Positions 10,503-17,044 are shown, counted from the first letter of the stretch. The stretch is 64,000 nt of DNA from Proteus vulgaris (GCF_016239305.1 NZ_JAEHOQ010000012.1:1-64000), one strand, 5' to 3'. The notes: generated by a model from the letters alone, not told the origin. Program-made: numbers and translations.

Positions 10503-11279
10503 ATGCGTAATATCGATATTAACAGTGTGGATCATCTTTCTCGTGATATTTTGGCATTAGGCTCTGATTATCCTTATGACACATTACTTGAAGCACATCA
10601 TCATCGAAGAGCTCAATTTTTATATGCACCCAATGGCGTAATGAAAGTCAAAACAGAAGATGGCCAATGGATTGTATTACCTTACAGTGGTGTGTGGATC
10701 CCTGCTGAAAAAACACATCAAGTATTAATGTTGGGTAGTAGCACTTATAGCCTCTATATCGAGCCGAATAAAGTACCTCGTTATTCGGAATATTGTGAGG
10801 TTTTACATGTTTCGCCTTTGCTTCATCAGCTATTACTTTCAGCAAATAAACTGCCTTTGCTTTATGATTTAGGAGGGAGAGATAGTGCTTTATTAACGTT
10901 GCTTTGTCATGAATTAGCTCAGGCCAAACCATTACCTTATTTTACTCCTTTGCCTCAACATGCTTTATTAGATGCGTTATGTACTGAATTTATGACACAA
11001 CCGAATATTCGAACTACGCCAGAAATGTGGGCTGAAAAATTAAATAAGAGTTTACGCACTTTTACCCGTTTATTTCATAAGGAAACAGGACTTTCTTTTC
11101 GAGAATGGCGTCAAAAAGTATGTTTAATGTACGCACTAACAGCGTTAAAGAAAGGCCATTCAGTCACCGAAATTGCTTTAGAATTAGGGTATGAGAATCC
11201 AAGTGCCTTTAGCGCAATGTTTAATAAAGAGATGGGATATTCACCGAAATTATTTTTAAAGCAATTGAAAGAATTTTAG
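10503..11279 (+). CDS. AraC-family transcriptional regulator with N-terminal cupin
   Basis: A 258-residue regulator. Residues about 20-100 form a cupin-like sensor domain (HHHRRAQFLYAPNGVM, then PYSGVWIPAEKTHQV), and about 165-258 form the double helix-turn-helix AraC domain (TEIALELGYENPSAFSAMFNKEMGYSPK). Proteins of this layout usually control a neighbouring divergent transporter gene, here the TSUP exporter. The effector is unknown. The same architecture recurs at 36753. Confidence 0.85.
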   Translation: MRNIDINSVDHLSRDILALGSDYPYDTLLEAHHHRRAQFLYAPNGVMKVKTEDGQWIVLPYSGVWIPAEKTHQVLMLGSSTYSLYIEPNKVPRYSEYCEVLHVSPLLHQLLLSANKLPLLYDLGGRDSALLTLLCHELAQAKPLPYFTPLPQHALLDALCTEFMTQPNIRTTPEMWAEKLNKSLRTFTRLFHKETGLSFREWRQKVCLMYALTALKKGHSVTEIALELGYENPSAFSAMFNKEMGYSPKLFLKQLKEF

Positions 11280-11404
11280 TAAAACAGCTATATATAAGAA
11301 TAAACACAATCATTGATGATAGTATTTATTATTCCTTTTTAAGGCGAATTTCACTGTTCAAAAAAGAAACAAAAAAATTCCTTCCAATATCAGTGCGTTA
11401 AAAC

Positions 11405-11434
11405 TTGATTAATAGAGAGTGAGGGAGGTAAAAT
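11405..11434 (+). promoter_or_regulatory. Putative promoter of argW
   Basis: TTGATT (11405-11410), an 18-base spacer and TAAAAT (11429-11434) lie about 40 bases upstream of the tRNA 5' end. Confidence 0.5.
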
Positions 11435-11473
11435 ACAGCTCATCCATTAGTCATACATTACCTCATTACGTAT

Positions 11474-11545
11474 GTTCCCTTAGTTAAATGGATATAACAA
11501 GCCCCTCCTAAGGGCTAGTTACAGGTTCGATTCCTGTAGGGAACG
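11474..11545 (+). tRNA. argW: tRNA-Arg with anticodon CCU
   Basis: A full cloverleaf can be folded. The acceptor GTTCCCT pairs with AGGGAAC; the anticodon arm is AGCCC-CTCCTAA-GGGCT, giving anticodon CCT; the T-arm is ACAGG-TTCGATT-CCTGT; the discriminator base is G. The sequence is close to E. coli argW, which lies in the same neighbourhood (near mlaA and fadL) and is a known phage attachment site. The bases after the discriminator are CTC, so this copy does not encode CCA and depends on tRNA nucleotidyltransferase. The displaced native end, with CCA, appears to be at 14596-14609. Confidence 0.93.
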
Positions 11546-11546
11546 C
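11535..11546 (+). repeat. Left attachment-site repeat (attL)
   Basis: TGTAGGGAACGC covers the last bases of the argW acceptor stem and discriminator. It is repeated exactly at 14596-14607. Confidence 0.75.
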
Positions 11547-11663
11547 TCTGAATCCATTCGCATTAGTTCGCCTTCGTTCGTAAAACCCCACAAAATTCAA
11601 TACATACAGTAATTTCTTTTTCGTTACAGTTCTTATTAGTTCGTTGGAAAACCGCTATCTTTA

Positions 11664-11700
11664 TTGGGTAAATTTTTTTCTCCAGCGAGATTTTACCCAA
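11664..11700. repeat. Inverted repeat just upstream of the integrase fragment
   Basis: TTGGGTAAA (11664-11672) and TTTACCCAA (11692-11700) form a perfect 9-bp inverted repeat immediately before the ATG of the integrase remnant. Its place fits a promoter or integrase-binding region of the former phage. Confidence 0.5.
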
Positions 11701-11701
11701 A

Positions 11702-11785
11702 ATGTTAACTGTAAAGCGGATATCATCATTTAAAGCAAAAGATAAACCATATAGAGGCTCTGATGGTATCTATTTGTGTCGGTAA
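11702..11785 (+). pseudogene. Truncated N-terminus of a tRNA-type phage integrase
   Basis: A 27-codon frame begins MLTVKRISSFKAKDKPYRG and ends at TAA. It resembles the first residues of P4-family tyrosine recombinases, which typically open with LTxxxIxxxKPxDKPYKxxDGxGLYL. The catalytic domain is absent. Its place directly downstream of argW and on the same strand is where such integrases sit. The identification is by eye from a short stretch. Confidence 0.6.
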
Positions 11786-12120
11786 CACATCAAACATTCA
11801 ATTTCATGGACAATAAATAATTACTGCGATGGTAGAAAGTATTGCTTATGTAGCAATGAAGTCGATTGTAGAAAATCTTGGTATGAGTTGGTTAACTAAA
11901 TAAAAAAATAAATAAAAACAATAATTAATACAACTATGTTCATATGGATATGGTCGCTATAGATAAAGAATTACGTAATATTTTATATATGGCATTAAAG
12001 AAATTAAATGGTTGGCTGTTCAAGATTAACTCATCTAAGGTGAAAGAAGGTATCTGTAACTATTCCGACTATAGCCGAAATCAGACGATTGTTTTGCAAT
12101 CATTATTGAATATACTGTGA
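11781..12120 (+). pseudogene. Remnant of a P22-type phage antirepressor
   Basis: Three pieces in shifting frames recall the P22_AR_N antirepressor domain: NTSNIQFHGQ-stop-IITA at 11784-11828; MVESIAYVAMKSIVENLGMSW at 11829 onward, ending in TAA at 11901; and an ATG frame at 11944 with DMVAIDKELRNILYMALKKLNGWLFKIN, ending at TGA 12118-12120. Intact family members read FHGQxIIT...YVAMKPIVExxGLDW...LPLRKLNGWLFxINP. At least one nonsense change and a frame break show it is dead. Its 3' end runs into the LexA box of the bacteriocin gene. Confidence 0.65.
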
Positions 12121-12130
12121 TTATATACAG
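12115..12130 (+). promoter_or_regulatory. LexA (SOS) box of the bacteriocin operon
   Basis: CTGTGATTATATACAG is a full CTGT-N8-ACAG LexA box, 35 bases before the bacteriocin start. It is followed directly by TGGTTGTGTGCTA, which resembles the second, overlapping LexA box of colicin E operons but with degraded half-sites. This indicates induction by DNA damage. Confidence 0.85.
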
Positions 12131-12165
12131 TGGTTGTGTGCTATTAAATATAAAAAGGAATTTAT

Positions 12166-13908
12166 ATGAGTGATATTGATTCATCTGACCATTCTGGTTG
12201 GAGTAAAGAAAACGATCCTTGGGGTAATGATTCTTACTGGGATCAGTATGATAAATCACATGATGACAGTCATCCTGGTGATAATGATGATGGTGACGAC
12301 AAGGAGGAAAGAGAAAGAGATATTCAAGACGTCTCTGATATTGATTTAAGCAAATACCCTGAAAAGTTAGTAATGGCATCCGCCGGCCTTCCTGCTTTAG
12401 GTTTTCTTACTTATCAAGGTGTTCTCAGTTTTACATCAAGTCCATTTGTTTCCGCTAATATTAAGAGTATTTTTTCTAAGTCATTGACAGCGTTAAAAGC
12501 TAGCGCATTAGAAGCAATTTCTGTTGCTCCAAAACTAACTAGGATTACAGCTGTTGGAATTGCAATCGAAGGATTGTGGCCAAGTAGTAATATTATGTCT
12601 ACTCAAGCTGAAATGGCTCTGCTGGGAAAATACGGTGTTTTAGACAGAGATATTTTTGATAGAAATAAAGCTCGTAAAGTTACAACCATGCCTGCTGATA
12701 TTGTTACTAATCAAATTAGCGATATTGGTAAAAAAACATCATTAAGTATACACACTCAGGTCATGTCTGCTTTAGATAAGAATACTGGAAAGCAACGAAC
12801 CATTGTATCAACGGGTCAGGCTATTAGTATTCCAATCGTAAAAGCAACAGTAACAAGCACACCAAATGTTTATACCGCTCCTATTATTGCTGGTACAAAA
12901 CCAGTACGTATTAGCGTTTCTGAAAATAAAGCGGATAAAAACAAACAAGTAGTCATTAATTCCAAGCCTAACGTTGGATACTATATCCCTTCATCCAAAT
13001 TAAAGACTCATCATGCGATTGTTGATTTTGGTGGAAAGCATGAAGCTCTTTATGTCTCTATTATCGACGTTATTGATGTAAATAATGAAAAGCAAATAGT
13101 GGAAAAAGAATGGGCTGAATGGTCGACTCTATATCCTTTAGAAGCCGCATTATTAGAACTTGAAGAAGCAAAAAAAAGATTAGCTAATATTGATAAACAA
13201 TATCAGGCTCAAGTCGCTGTTATTAATAAACTCAAAGCGACTCCAGAAGGTTTGGCATTAGCAGATCCTGTTAAAAATCCTCTTGTTTATAAGCAAGATA
13301 ATAAGCAAATTAGCGTCACTAAAGTTGAAGTTAAGATTGCGGATAAAATCTTACTTAATACTCTTTTAAATAAAGGAATGGGTGCATATTTAGGTGAAGT
13401 AGAAAAAAGGATTGCTGTAAATAAACCTGACAGAATACAAATTTACCTAATTAAACTATTTTATGAGCGACTTGCTGAGCAGGTACTATCATATAATAAT
13501 CAATTAGCCAAATCGAAAGAAAGTCTAGCTCCCATTCTCGAATCACGTAAAAAAGCAGAGGGTGAGAAAAAAGCTGCTGAAGATAAGGTCAATGAGGCTA
13601 AGGATAAAAAACGCCAAGGTGTTAGAGAAAAAGGTCATGATTATCACCCAGCACCGAAGACTGAAGAAATTAAAGGGTTGGGAGAATTAAAACGAGGGAA
13701 AGATAAAACACCAAAACAAGGTGGGGGTGGTACTCGTAAGCGCTGGATTGGGGATAAAGGGCGTAAAATTTATGAATGGGATTATCAACATGGTGAAATT
13801 GAAGGTTATCGTTCAAGCGATGGTCAGCACCTTGGCGCGTTTGATCCAAAGACGGGCAATCAGTTGAAACCTGCTGATCCAAAACGTAATATCAAAAAAT
13901 ACTTGTAA
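12166..13908 (+). CDS. Colicin E3-type 16S rRNase bacteriocin
   Basis: A 580-residue toxin. Residues 1-60 are Asp/Ser/Gly-rich and contain a TolB box, D8-HSGWSKENDPW19, nearly identical to that of colicin E3. Residues about 70-330 form a cloacin/colicin E translocation domain (VYTAPIIAGTKPVRISV; ALYVSIIDVID). Residues about 330-485 are a helical hairpin expected to bind the outer-membrane receptor; it differs from the BtuB-binding one of colicin E3. The C-terminus (GHDYHPAPKTEEIKGLG to KRNIKKYL) is the E3/E6/cloacin rRNase domain with catalytic D539, H542, E546 and R574 all present. In the family this domain cuts 16S rRNA between A1493 and G1494. AAGGAA lies 5 bases before the ATG, and the promoter carries a LexA box. 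No lysis gene is linked. The gene appears intact. Confidence 0.93.
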   Translation: MSDIDSSDHSGWSKENDPWGNDSYWDQYDKSHDDSHPGDNDDGDDKEERERDIQDVSDIDLSKYPEKLVMASAGLPALGFLTYQGVLSFTSSPFVSANIKSIFSKSLTALKASALEAISVAPKLTRITAVGIAIEGLWPSSNIMSTQAEMALLGKYGVLDRDIFDRNKARKVTTMPADIVTNQISDIGKKTSLSIHTQVMSALDKNTGKQRTIVSTGQAISIPIVKATVTSTPNVYTAPIIAGTKPVRISVSENKADKNKQVVINSKPNVGYYIPSSKLKTHHAIVDFGGKHEALYVSIIDVIDVNNEKQIVEKEWAEWSTLYPLEAALLELEEAKKRLANIDKQYQAQVAVINKLKATPEGLALADPVKNPLVYKQDNKQISVTKVEVKIADKILLNTLLNKGMGAYLGEVEKRIAVNKPDRIQIYLIKLFYERLAEQVLSYNNQLAKSKESLAPILESRKKAEGEKKAAEDKVNEAKDKKRQGVREKGHDYHPAPKTEEIKGLGELKRGKDKTPKQGGGGTRKRWIGDKGRKIYEWDYQHGEIEGYRSSDGQHLGAFDPKTGNQLKPADPKRNIKKYL

Positions 13909-13918
13909 GGGTAATATT

Positions 13919-14173
13919 ATGGGATTGAAAATTGATTTAACTTGGTTCGATAAAAAGACTGAAAGTTTTATTGGTGAAGAATATTCGATTGATCTTGGTG
14001 ATGACGACACGGTTATTGAACAGACTGTTAAGCCGACAGAAAATATCATAAATGCAGGTAGCTTCAATGTTATTTCTGCATGGGTTCCTTACCTACAGAA
14101 ATATATTAAACATAAAATTGAGCTAAATAAATACGATTACCAGGTTGCATTTGATTACCGTGATAAGTGGTAA
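13919..14173 (+). CDS. Colicin E3-type immunity protein
   Basis: An 84-residue acidic protein related to ImmE3/ImmE6/cloacin immunity over its full length: MGLKIDLTWFDK at the start, EEYS, then AWVPYLQ and the terminal FDYRD-W. It should bind the rRNase domain of the upstream toxin and protect the producer. The position of the E3 specificity determinant Cys (residue 48 counting Met) is Ser here, so cross-immunity with colicin E3 is uncertain. It starts 10 bases after the toxin stop codon and is followed by a terminator. Confidence 0.93.
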   Translation: MGLKIDLTWFDKKTESFIGEEYSIDLGDDDTVIEQTVKPTENIINAGSFNVISAWVPYLQKYIKHKIELNKYDYQVAFDYRDKW

Positions 14174-14210
14174 TGAATAAAAGTATATAATATTAACTAG
14201 TATCGTTTTG

Positions 14211-14235
14211 AAAGCCTCTTAACAGAGGCTTTTTG
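14211..14235 (+). terminator. Terminator of the bacteriocin-immunity operon
   Basis: AAAGCCTCT / AGAGGCTTT, a 9-bp stem with a TAAC loop and a short T tail, 38 bases after the immunity gene. Confidence 0.8.
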
Positions 14236-14595
14236 TTATAAGTGACTACCAAGAAAAGTTCAGTTATTTAATTAATCTTAACACACTCACCTTCGATAAA
14301 GTCCTCTCCGTCATTTTCGTATCATTCTTTTAGGCATATAAGCTACACCTGAAACGTCGAAAGGTGGTGCGCCAATTTCACCCGTTACCTATTCAAGATT
14401 GTCAGGATATGGAATTAAAAAAATCAGAGGTGGTATAAAAGTATCACCTTTCTCACAGGTTTTGTTTCTGTAAATTCATAAATCACCAAAATACATGATG
14501 ACAAAATTCATTTGGGGTATTGCTGGGGGTATTTGATTGTATCATCTTTGTATTATTATTTAATATTCAATGTGTTATTTGTTATGTTTGTAGTT
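14236..14595. other. Non-coding right arm of the argW element
   Basis: No intact gene. On the minus strand (about 14440 to 14310) one frame reads IPYPDNLE-stop-VTGEIGAPPFDVSGVAYMPKRM with one stop, which could be a decayed phage gene of unknown family. Near the right end, GGGGTATTGCTGGGGGTATT at 14514-14533 is a G-rich tandem repeat of a type often seen beside attachment sites. Confidence 0.45.
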
Positions 14596-14607
14596 TGTAG
14601 GGAACGC
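14596..14607 (+). repeat. Right attachment-site repeat (attR) with displaced argW end
   Basis: TGTAGGGAACGC is an exact direct repeat of 11535-11546. It continues CATC, so the tRNA end here reads GGGAACG-CCA. This looks like the original argW 3' end with its encoded CCA, pushed 3 kb away by the insertion. Confidence 0.72.
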
Positions 14608-14729
14608 CATCTATTACCCAATTCTGTAAATTTAGAAATTATTCCTAGAGCAGTGTTTATCAATTCACGCTATTATCGCTATTGTTTTTCTTCCTCATTC
14701 AATAACCAAGAATAAATTTAGGTTTTTAT

Positions 14730-15290
14730 ATGGACATAAAATCAATTAATAATATTCGATATTTAAAGTTTTTATTTATTGCTTATTTTTTTCTGCTGAT
14801 GGGGTGTAACTCTAGACCTACAGATATGCTTGTACCCCCTGAAAATTTTTATCAAGTTTCAGAAAAAGTTTACCGTTCAGGACAACCGACACCTGGTGAA
14901 ATGAAATGGTTAGAAGCTCAAGGTATCAAGACAATTATTAACTTACGTGAATATCATAGTGATAGTGATGATGTAAAAGGTACGCAATTAGAAGCTTTTC
15001 AAGTAAAAATGAATGCAGGTAGAATAACTGATGAGGATATTATTGCAGTATTGCGAAAAATAAAGGGTACGTCTGAACCAGTGTTAGTGCATTGTTGGCA
15101 TGGTAGTGATCGTACAGGAACTGTCATAGCAATGTATCGGTTAGTCTTTGAAAATTGGACAAAAGAGCAAGCTATTACTGAATTAAGAAAAAAAGAGTAT
15201 GGCTATCACGAAATTTTTTTCCCTAATATTGTTCAGTATCTAGAAGAAGTGGATATTTCAGCGATAAAACAACAAGTATTCGATCAGTAA
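14730..15290 (+). CDS. Lipoprotein dual-specificity/tyrosine phosphatase-like protein
   Basis: A 186-residue protein. The N-terminus has a hydrophobic signal and a lipobox ending LLMGC (Cys at about residue 26), so it is probably a lipoprotein facing the periplasm. The rest is a cysteine phosphatase fold: FYQVSEKVYRSGQPT near the start, NLREYHSD, and the CX5R active-site loop HCWHGSDRTG at about residues 129-138. Similar proteins occur next to tRNA and island sites and have been described as putative tyrosine or inositol phosphatases. The substrate is unknown. The gene lies just right of attR and was probably the native right neighbour of argW. Confidence 0.8.
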   Translation: MDIKSINNIRYLKFLFIAYFFLLMGCNSRPTDMLVPPENFYQVSEKVYRSGQPTPGEMKWLEAQGIKTIINLREYHSDSDDVKGTQLEAFQVKMNAGRITDEDIIAVLRKIKGTSEPVLVHCWHGSDRTGTVIAMYRLVFENWTKEQAITELRKKEYGYHEIFFPNIVQYLEEVDISAIKQQVFDQ

Positions 15291-15396
15291 GTGACAAATG
15301 AAGAAACAATTAATTGATTTAATATTCTATTGAAAAAATGAAAATAGCATATTCTAAATAACAAAGATGATATTTAAAAATTTATGTGGAAATAAA

Positions 15397-15666
15397 ATGT
15401 CAAACAATCAGATTAACTTGATGTCAGAAATTACTTGCCCGCATTGTCATACGAAAAAAATAGAAACAATGCCAACGGATGCTTGCCAATGGTTTTATGA
15501 ATGCACTCATTGTCATACTCTATTAAAACCCCTTGAAGGAGATTGCTGTGTATTTTGTTCTTATGGAACAGTACCTTGCCCACCTATTCAAGAGGCCAAG
15601 TTATCTGGAAAAGCATCATGTTGCTGCCAACATGAGAGTAAGTCATTATCTATCTATAACAGTTAA
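15397..15666 (+). CDS. GDCCVxC-domain Cys-rich small protein
   Basis: An 89-residue protein with paired CxxC motifs (CPHCH, then CTHCH) and the signature GDCCVFCSYGTVPCPPIQ, which defines the GDCCVxC family; some members use selenocysteine. Function is unknown; the motifs suggest a zinc ribbon or a redox role. The ATG at 15397 is chosen because TGGA lies 6 bases upstream; an in-frame ATG at 15367 has no such site, and one at 15421 is also possible. Confidence 0.75.
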   Translation: MSNNQINLMSEITCPHCHTKKIETMPTDACQWFYECTHCHTLLKPLEGDCCVFCSYGTVPCPPIQEAKLSGKASCCCQHESKSLSIYNS

Positions 15667-15738
15667 ATAAAATAGCTTTATATTCAAAGGGAAATAAAAT
15701 ATTAGTTCAATTATCGCTTTGATTTTAAAAAATATTCT

Positions 15739-15766
15739 TGTTTACAAAGTAAATTACTGCTAGATT
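15739..15766 (+). promoter_or_regulatory. Candidate promoter of the attenuator leader
   Basis: TTGTTT (15739-15744), a 16-base spacer and TAGATT (15761-15766) lie about 30 bases before the leader peptide ATG. Confidence 0.35.
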
Positions 15767-15796
15767 TTATTTAGTCTATTTATAAGGTTTATTTTT

Positions 15797-15844
15797 ATGT
15801 CATATTTTACAACCTCTTCAGCAATTATTATTACCATCACTTAG
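15797..15844 (+). CDS. Leader peptide of a Thr/Ile-type attenuator
   Basis: A 15-codon frame encoding MSYFTTSSAIIITIT, with AAGG about 8 bases before the ATG. The last six codons are ATT ATT ATT ACC ATC ACT, all Ile or Thr, right before the stop. This arrangement, followed by alternative hairpins and a terminator, is how thr/ilv-type attenuators sense charged tRNA. The peptide itself is probably without function. Confidence 0.6.
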   Translation: MSYFTTSSAIIITIT

Positions 15845-15893
15845 TGGTGGGGATTGGTTGTATTAGGAACCCGCCAGATAAGCGGGTTTTTTT
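15833..15893 (+). promoter_or_regulatory. Transcription attenuator with three exclusive hairpins
   Basis: CCATCAC (within the Thr/Ile codons) pairs with GTGGTGG to form a pause hairpin. GGTGGG can instead pair with CCCGCC (antiterminator). CCCGCC is also part of the terminator stem AACCCGC / GCGGGTT (15868-15888), which ends in a T run. Stalling at Thr/Ile codons would free the antiterminator. The gene under control would be the P-loop fusion at 15939. Confidence 0.6.
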
Positions 15894-15938
15894 ATTTTAG
15901 ACTCCTTATCTGGTATAAAGAAAAGATAAGGATAAAAA

Positions 15939-16835
15939 ATGTTTACTCCACAAGAAATTGATCAACATACCCAATCGCTAACACAACTAATTGCGAATGC
16001 AGATCAGGCTATTACTGACGAAAATTTTGAGTATTTAATGAATTTTTATACTGAAAATGGCACGTTAGTGGTTAAAGATGACTTGCATGTTTCTGGTAAG
16101 CCTTCACTAAAAAAAGCATTTATGGCGATTGCTGGATTTTTTAATCACTCACTGCAAGTTTCTCAAGGAAAAGTGAAAATTATTTTTGGAGAAGATTGTG
16201 CACTCGTTTTAGCGCAAACACTTTTAAGTGCAAATATGCCAAATGAGGAAAAATTTAATACAGTAAGAGAAGCTACTTATGTTTTTAAACTTATTAATGA
16301 TCAATGGCTCTGTGTTATCGATAACTCATATGGTACTGATTTATTAAAATCATCTACTAATGCTCGTTTACATTTTTTCTGCGGGAAAATTGCTTCTGGT
16401 AAATCTACGTTAGCCAAATCTCTTTCTAAATCACCCAGAACGGTATTAATAAATGAAGATGAATGGTTATCACAACTTTATCCAAATCAAATAAAAACAG
16501 TGACTGACTATATTGAAAAAAGTGAGTTAATGAAGGGGCTATTGAGCAAACATATTGCAGTTCTTCTGAGTGCTGGAAATACCGTTATTATGGATTTTCC
16601 TGCTAATACGCCTAAGCAACGACAATGGTTAAAATCATTAGCCGATAATGCGAATATGCCTTATTTATTTCATGTTTTAAAAGTGGAAAATGGGGAATGT
16701 AAAAAACGATTATCTTTACGTAATCAATCTGATGAAAACCCGTTTAAAACAACAAATGCAGAGTTTGATTTTATCACAGAGCATTTTTCGTATCCTAATG
16801 CTAAAGAGCAATTAGTGGTAAAAGAATATCAGTAA
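15939..16835 (+). CDS. SnoaL-like domain fused to a P-loop kinase-like domain
   Basis: A 298-residue protein in two parts. Residues about 1-135 resemble the SnoaL/DUF4440 (NTF2-like) fold (YLMNFYTENGTLVVKDDLHVSG; TYVFKLINDQWLCVIDNSYG). Residues about 145-298 are a P-loop NTPase with Walker A CGKIASGKSTLAKS and a NEDEW segment, like small ATP-dependent kinases or zeta-toxin-like phosphotransferases. The pairing is unusual. A Thr/Ile attenuator lies directly upstream. No role can be assigned; the P-loop half might modify a small molecule recognised by the NTF2-like half. Confidence 0.65.
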   Translation: MFTPQEIDQHTQSLTQLIANADQAITDENFEYLMNFYTENGTLVVKDDLHVSGKPSLKKAFMAIAGFFNHSLQVSQGKVKIIFGEDCALVLAQTLLSANMPNEEKFNTVREATYVFKLINDQWLCVIDNSYGTDLLKSSTNARLHFFCGKIASGKSTLAKSLSKSPRTVLINEDEWLSQLYPNQIKTVTDYIEKSELMKGLLSKHIAVLLSAGNTVIMDFPANTPKQRQWLKSLADNANMPYLFHVLKVENGECKKRLSLRNQSDENPFKTTNAEFDFITEHFSYPNAKEQLVVKEYQ

Positions 16836-16856
16836 ACAAGCATCAATTATTTTTAT

Positions 16857-16881
16857 ATTAGCCCTATAATATTGGGCTAAT
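16857..16881 (+). terminator. Hairpin after the P-loop fusion gene
   Basis: ATTAGCCC / GGGCTAAT, an 8-bp stem about 25 bases after the stop codon. There is no clear T run, so terminator strength is uncertain. Confidence 0.4.
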
Positions 16882-17044
16882 ATTGTAAATTAGCTCAATG
16901 GGGTAATCCTAAAAACTGAATTATCTTATAAGATCAACGCCTAATAAAAGTACCACTTGTTACGTATTGACAGTATTATGTATAGAATTTATGAATATGC
17001 GAACTATGATGCTGCTCATCATAAGATAATTAGCGGAGAACATT

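Larger units (their letters stand above)
11535..14607 (+). mobile_element. Decayed argW-integrated element carrying a bacteriocin module
   Basis: A 3.06-kb segment starts at the 3' end of argW and ends at a direct repeat of that end. Inside, in order: an inverted repeat and an integrase N-terminal fragment, an antirepressor remnant with stop codons, a LexA-controlled bacteriocin and immunity pair, a terminator, and a non-coding stretch with a possible broken frame on the other strand. The order tRNA - integrase - cargo - duplicated tRNA end is that of tRNA-integrated phages and islands. The integrase is reduced to 27 codons, so the element cannot move by itself. The boundaries rest on the 12-bp repeat and are inference. 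Confidence 0.75.

Noticed and set aside
14512-14715. 67-codon plus-strand frame across attR
   Set aside because: It spans the attachment repeat, is low-complexity hydrophobic and has no ribosome binding site; it is probably chance.
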